Of a stretch of 5,542 bases of DNA, positions 4,044-5,542 are shown in pieces (the first letter of the stretch is position 1; each line of letters begins with the position of its first letter). The notes under the pieces are model-generated. The model worked only from the letters and a program-made list of their open reading frames with translations. It had not been told where the DNA came from and searched no databases. The translations under genes and the position numbers were made by a program. This stretch comes from an uncultured Spirochaetia bacterium (lineage in GTDB: Bacteria > Spirochaetota > UBA4802 > JAGODF01). Location of the stretch: positions 1 to 5,542 of the forward strand of contig CALCJG010000429.1 of assembly GCA_937967705.1 (NCBI GenBank), written 5' to 3'.

Positions 4044-5542
4044 ATGATCTTTATCAACGTGAGCCGCAGACAAATCCACAAGGGCAGCATAACCGAATGT
4101 TCTTCACAATCCGACGATGTTCATTCCTCCGCGTATCTACTCAAGGAGGGAGGATTCTGGCGGACGAAGCAGCATAATTCCATGACAAGGGATTATGTCG
4201 TTCTGGATTATGGAGAGGAATTGCCCTTTAACTTTGTAGAAATGAAGGCTGCGAGCTCGGGTGGAGATGCCTTCCCGATATCGTTCCGGCTGGAGGGCAG
4301 CAAAGACGGAACATCCTGGAAGGTGCTCTTCAATGAAAAACACTGCGAGGTGGATGAATCAAGGAAAATCGGTGTCGATTTTCCCATTACCTATGCGCGC
4401 TACATCAAGGTGTTTATACTCAAACACAGAAAAATCGACAACAGATTTTATTCGGAGATCGGCCCTCTGTCGGCGGGGATTGCAGGCGTAAAGAGTATCC
4501 AGGCCAGCAGCACCTCAGCACATGAGCATGATGTTCAGAAACTCCTGGATGTTCGGAAGGAAACCTTCTGGGAGTCGGAATTAAAGAGCACCAATGAGCA
4601 GGAGGTCATACAGCTGGATCTGGGCAATATCTTCCATATAAACCAGCTGGCCCTCATCTCGACGGGGTTGGGGATACACGGATTTCCCGAGCACTTTGCC
4701 CTGGAGGTAAGTACAGACAATAATGTCTGGAACACGATCCTGGAGGAAAAGGGTTTTGTTTCGGAACCGTCTCGGAGGTATATCTGGGATATCGAGGTTA
4801 CCCCTGTTCGTTATCTGCATCTGCTGGTAAACGGCACCCGCCTGGAGGGGAATCTACACGGCGTACGGCTTGGGGGGATGGAGATATCCGCCGCTTATCT
4901 CAACCCCTATCATACCCATAATATCGGGGATCTGACACCCATTGCTTCGGTTTTCAGCGCCGGTATCGTAAAGCTGGCCAAGGATGGGGAGGATGATTTC
5001 GGAACAGTGGTCCAGGCGAGCGATCGGCGTCTGAGGGATGCAACAACCATTTTCAAGGGCATCATCCAGCTGGCCAATGACAGCGAATGCCGTGAGGGTC
5101 TGGCGGTACAGGCGTCCGATTCGAGGCTGCAGCCGGCCACGGACATAAAACCGGGCATTGTACGGGTTGCCTATGACCGGGAGGTTAATCCGGAAACCGT
5201 TGTACGAAGCAGCGATTCGCGCCTCAAGGAGGCAACTGAGAACAATTATGGGATTGTAAAGCTCTGCCCAGACGGTATGTATTCCGATATGGCGGTCGTC
5301 AGGGGTAATGACAGCCGCCTGAAGAAGGCAACTGTCTTCGCTCATGGAATTTGCCGTCTGGCGGAGGACGGCGAGGCGGATGCTGATTGTGTCGTCAGGG
5401 GTAATGACCGCCGGCTGAAGGAAGCCAGCGTGATGAACCGGGGGATCGTGGAACTGGCGGAGGACGGTGAAGACGCTCCCGGCGTCGTGGTCCAGGGGAG
5501 CGACCGCCGCTTGAAGAACGCGACCACCACGGCGAGGGGCAT
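4044..5542 (+). CDS. Discoidin-domain protein with tail-fibre-like 32-residue repeats (3' end beyond the right edge)
   Basis: The 499 visible residues belong to a large protein I cannot name by family. Two discoidin-like (F5/8 type C) beta-sandwich domains come first. One spans about 14-140, with FWRTKQ, YVVLDYG, FRLEGSKDGTSWKVLF and ARYIKVFI. The other spans about 150-282, with KETFWESE, EVIQLDLGN, FALEVSTDNNVWNTIL and VRYLHLLV. Such domains usually bind glycans or membranes. A linker with YHTHNIGDLTPIAS (289-302) leads into a repeat shaft from residue 307. Six complete 32-residue units and the start of a seventh are visible. The repeat style is known from phage tail fibres and bacterial adhesins, so a fibrous binding protein is inferred. 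There is no signal peptide or membrane helix, so export would need another route or a phage-like particle. GGGAGA supports the ATG. No phage structural genes are visible nearby. Confidence 0.85.
   Translation, partial: MIFINVSRRQIHKGSITECSSQSDDVHSSAYLLKEGGFWRTKQHNSMTRDYVVLDYGEELPFNFVEMKAASSGGDAFPISFRLEGSKDGTSWKVLFNEKHCEVDESRKIGVDFPITYARYIKVFILKHRKIDNRFYSEIGPLSAGIAGVKSIQASSTSAHEHDVQKLLDVRKETFWESELKSTNEQEVIQLDLGNIFHINQLALISTGLGIHGFPEHFALEVSTDNNVWNTILEEKGFVSEPSRRYIWDIEVTPVRYLHLLVNGTRLEGNLHGVRLGGMEISAAYLNPYHTHNIGDLTPIASVFSAGIVKLAKDGEDDFGTVVQASDRRLRDATTIFKGIIQLANDSECREGLAVQASDSRLQPATDIKPGIVRVAYDREVNPETVVRSSDSRLKEATENNYGIVKLCPDGMYSDMAVVRGNDSRLKKATVFAHGICRLAEDGEADADCVVRGNDRRLKEASVMNRGIVELAEDGEDAPGVVVQGSDRRLKNATTTARG
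4962..5537 (+). repeat. Six in-frame tandem repeats of exactly 96 bp (32 residues each)
   Basis: Units begin at 4962, 5058, 5154, 5250, 5346 and 5442, and a seventh begins at 5538. Each starts with Gly-Ile and follows the pattern GI(V)xLAxDGE, about seven variable residues, VVxGSDxRLKxAT, then four variable residues. No unit gains or loses a codon. At DNA level the units are diverged, but neighbours share blocks; for example, an identical 18-nt segment lies at 5295-5312 and again 96 bp later at 5391-5408. The array continues beyond the window. Confidence 0.93.

Noticed and set aside
3875..4090. Minus-strand 71-residue open frame in the intergenic leader
   Set aside because: It overlaps the start of the discoidin-repeat gene, has no plausible domain, and lies over the inverted repeats.
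4854..5345. Minus-strand 163-residue open frame with internal periodicity
   Set aside because: The periodicity is inherited from the 96-bp repeats on the plus strand; no independent start signal or motif supports it. The same holds for the shorter minus-strand frames at 4910-5158 and 5342-5542.
4962..5542. CRISPR array
   Set aside because: The 96-bp repeats are in-frame coding units without invariant repeats or spacers.

Overview
The window reads as chromosomal DNA from a Gram-negative bacterium of roughly 50% GC. A full-length DsbD-type protein implies a periplasm. The stand-alone RsbRD-N-like protein, the small CxxCxxCC metal-binding protein and the overall style fit Desulfobacterota (Deltaproteobacteria, perhaps a Syntrophia-like lineage). 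That assignment is inferred from protein character alone and is not secure.

Left part (1-1198, minus strand): a two-gene unit. A small YkgJ-family cysteine-cluster protein comes first. After 25 nt it is followed by a rhomboid intramembrane serine protease whose C-terminal end runs off the left edge. The rhomboid has the catalytic Ser (GASG) and His (GHLGG) plus a soluble tail.

Middle (1199-3847, plus strand): a short divergent intergenic region carries a good sigma70-type promoter (TTGACA, 18 nt, TATTAA). An inverted repeat sits in its spacer and overlaps its -10. The promoter serves a complete dsbD with an N-terminal periplasmic domain, an eight-helix membrane domain and a C-terminal thioredoxin domain, and all three cysteine pairs are present. 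After a 123-nt gap there is a 152-residue helical protein resembling the N-terminal sensor domain of RsbR-type stressosome or histidine-kinase proteins, here as a stand-alone protein.

Right part (3848-5542, plus strand): a 196-nt non-coding leader rich in nested inverted repeats is followed by a large gene that has no stop before the right edge. Its visible 499 residues are two discoidin-like (F5/8 type C) beta-sandwich domains, a short His-containing linker (YHTHNIGDL), and at least six exactly phased 32-residue repeats. The repeats have the form GIVxLAxDGE...VVQGSDRRLKxAT and resemble phage tail-fibre or adhesin shaft repeats. There is no signal peptide. This gene and its leader are the most unusual part of the window.

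Functionally, the left and middle genes look like envelope and redox housekeeping: membrane proteolysis, metal or cysteine chemistry and disulfide reduction. The right-hand gene looks like a fibrous binding protein that may begin an accessory or phage-derived locus continuing beyond the window. No direct functional link between the two parts can be shown from this sequence.
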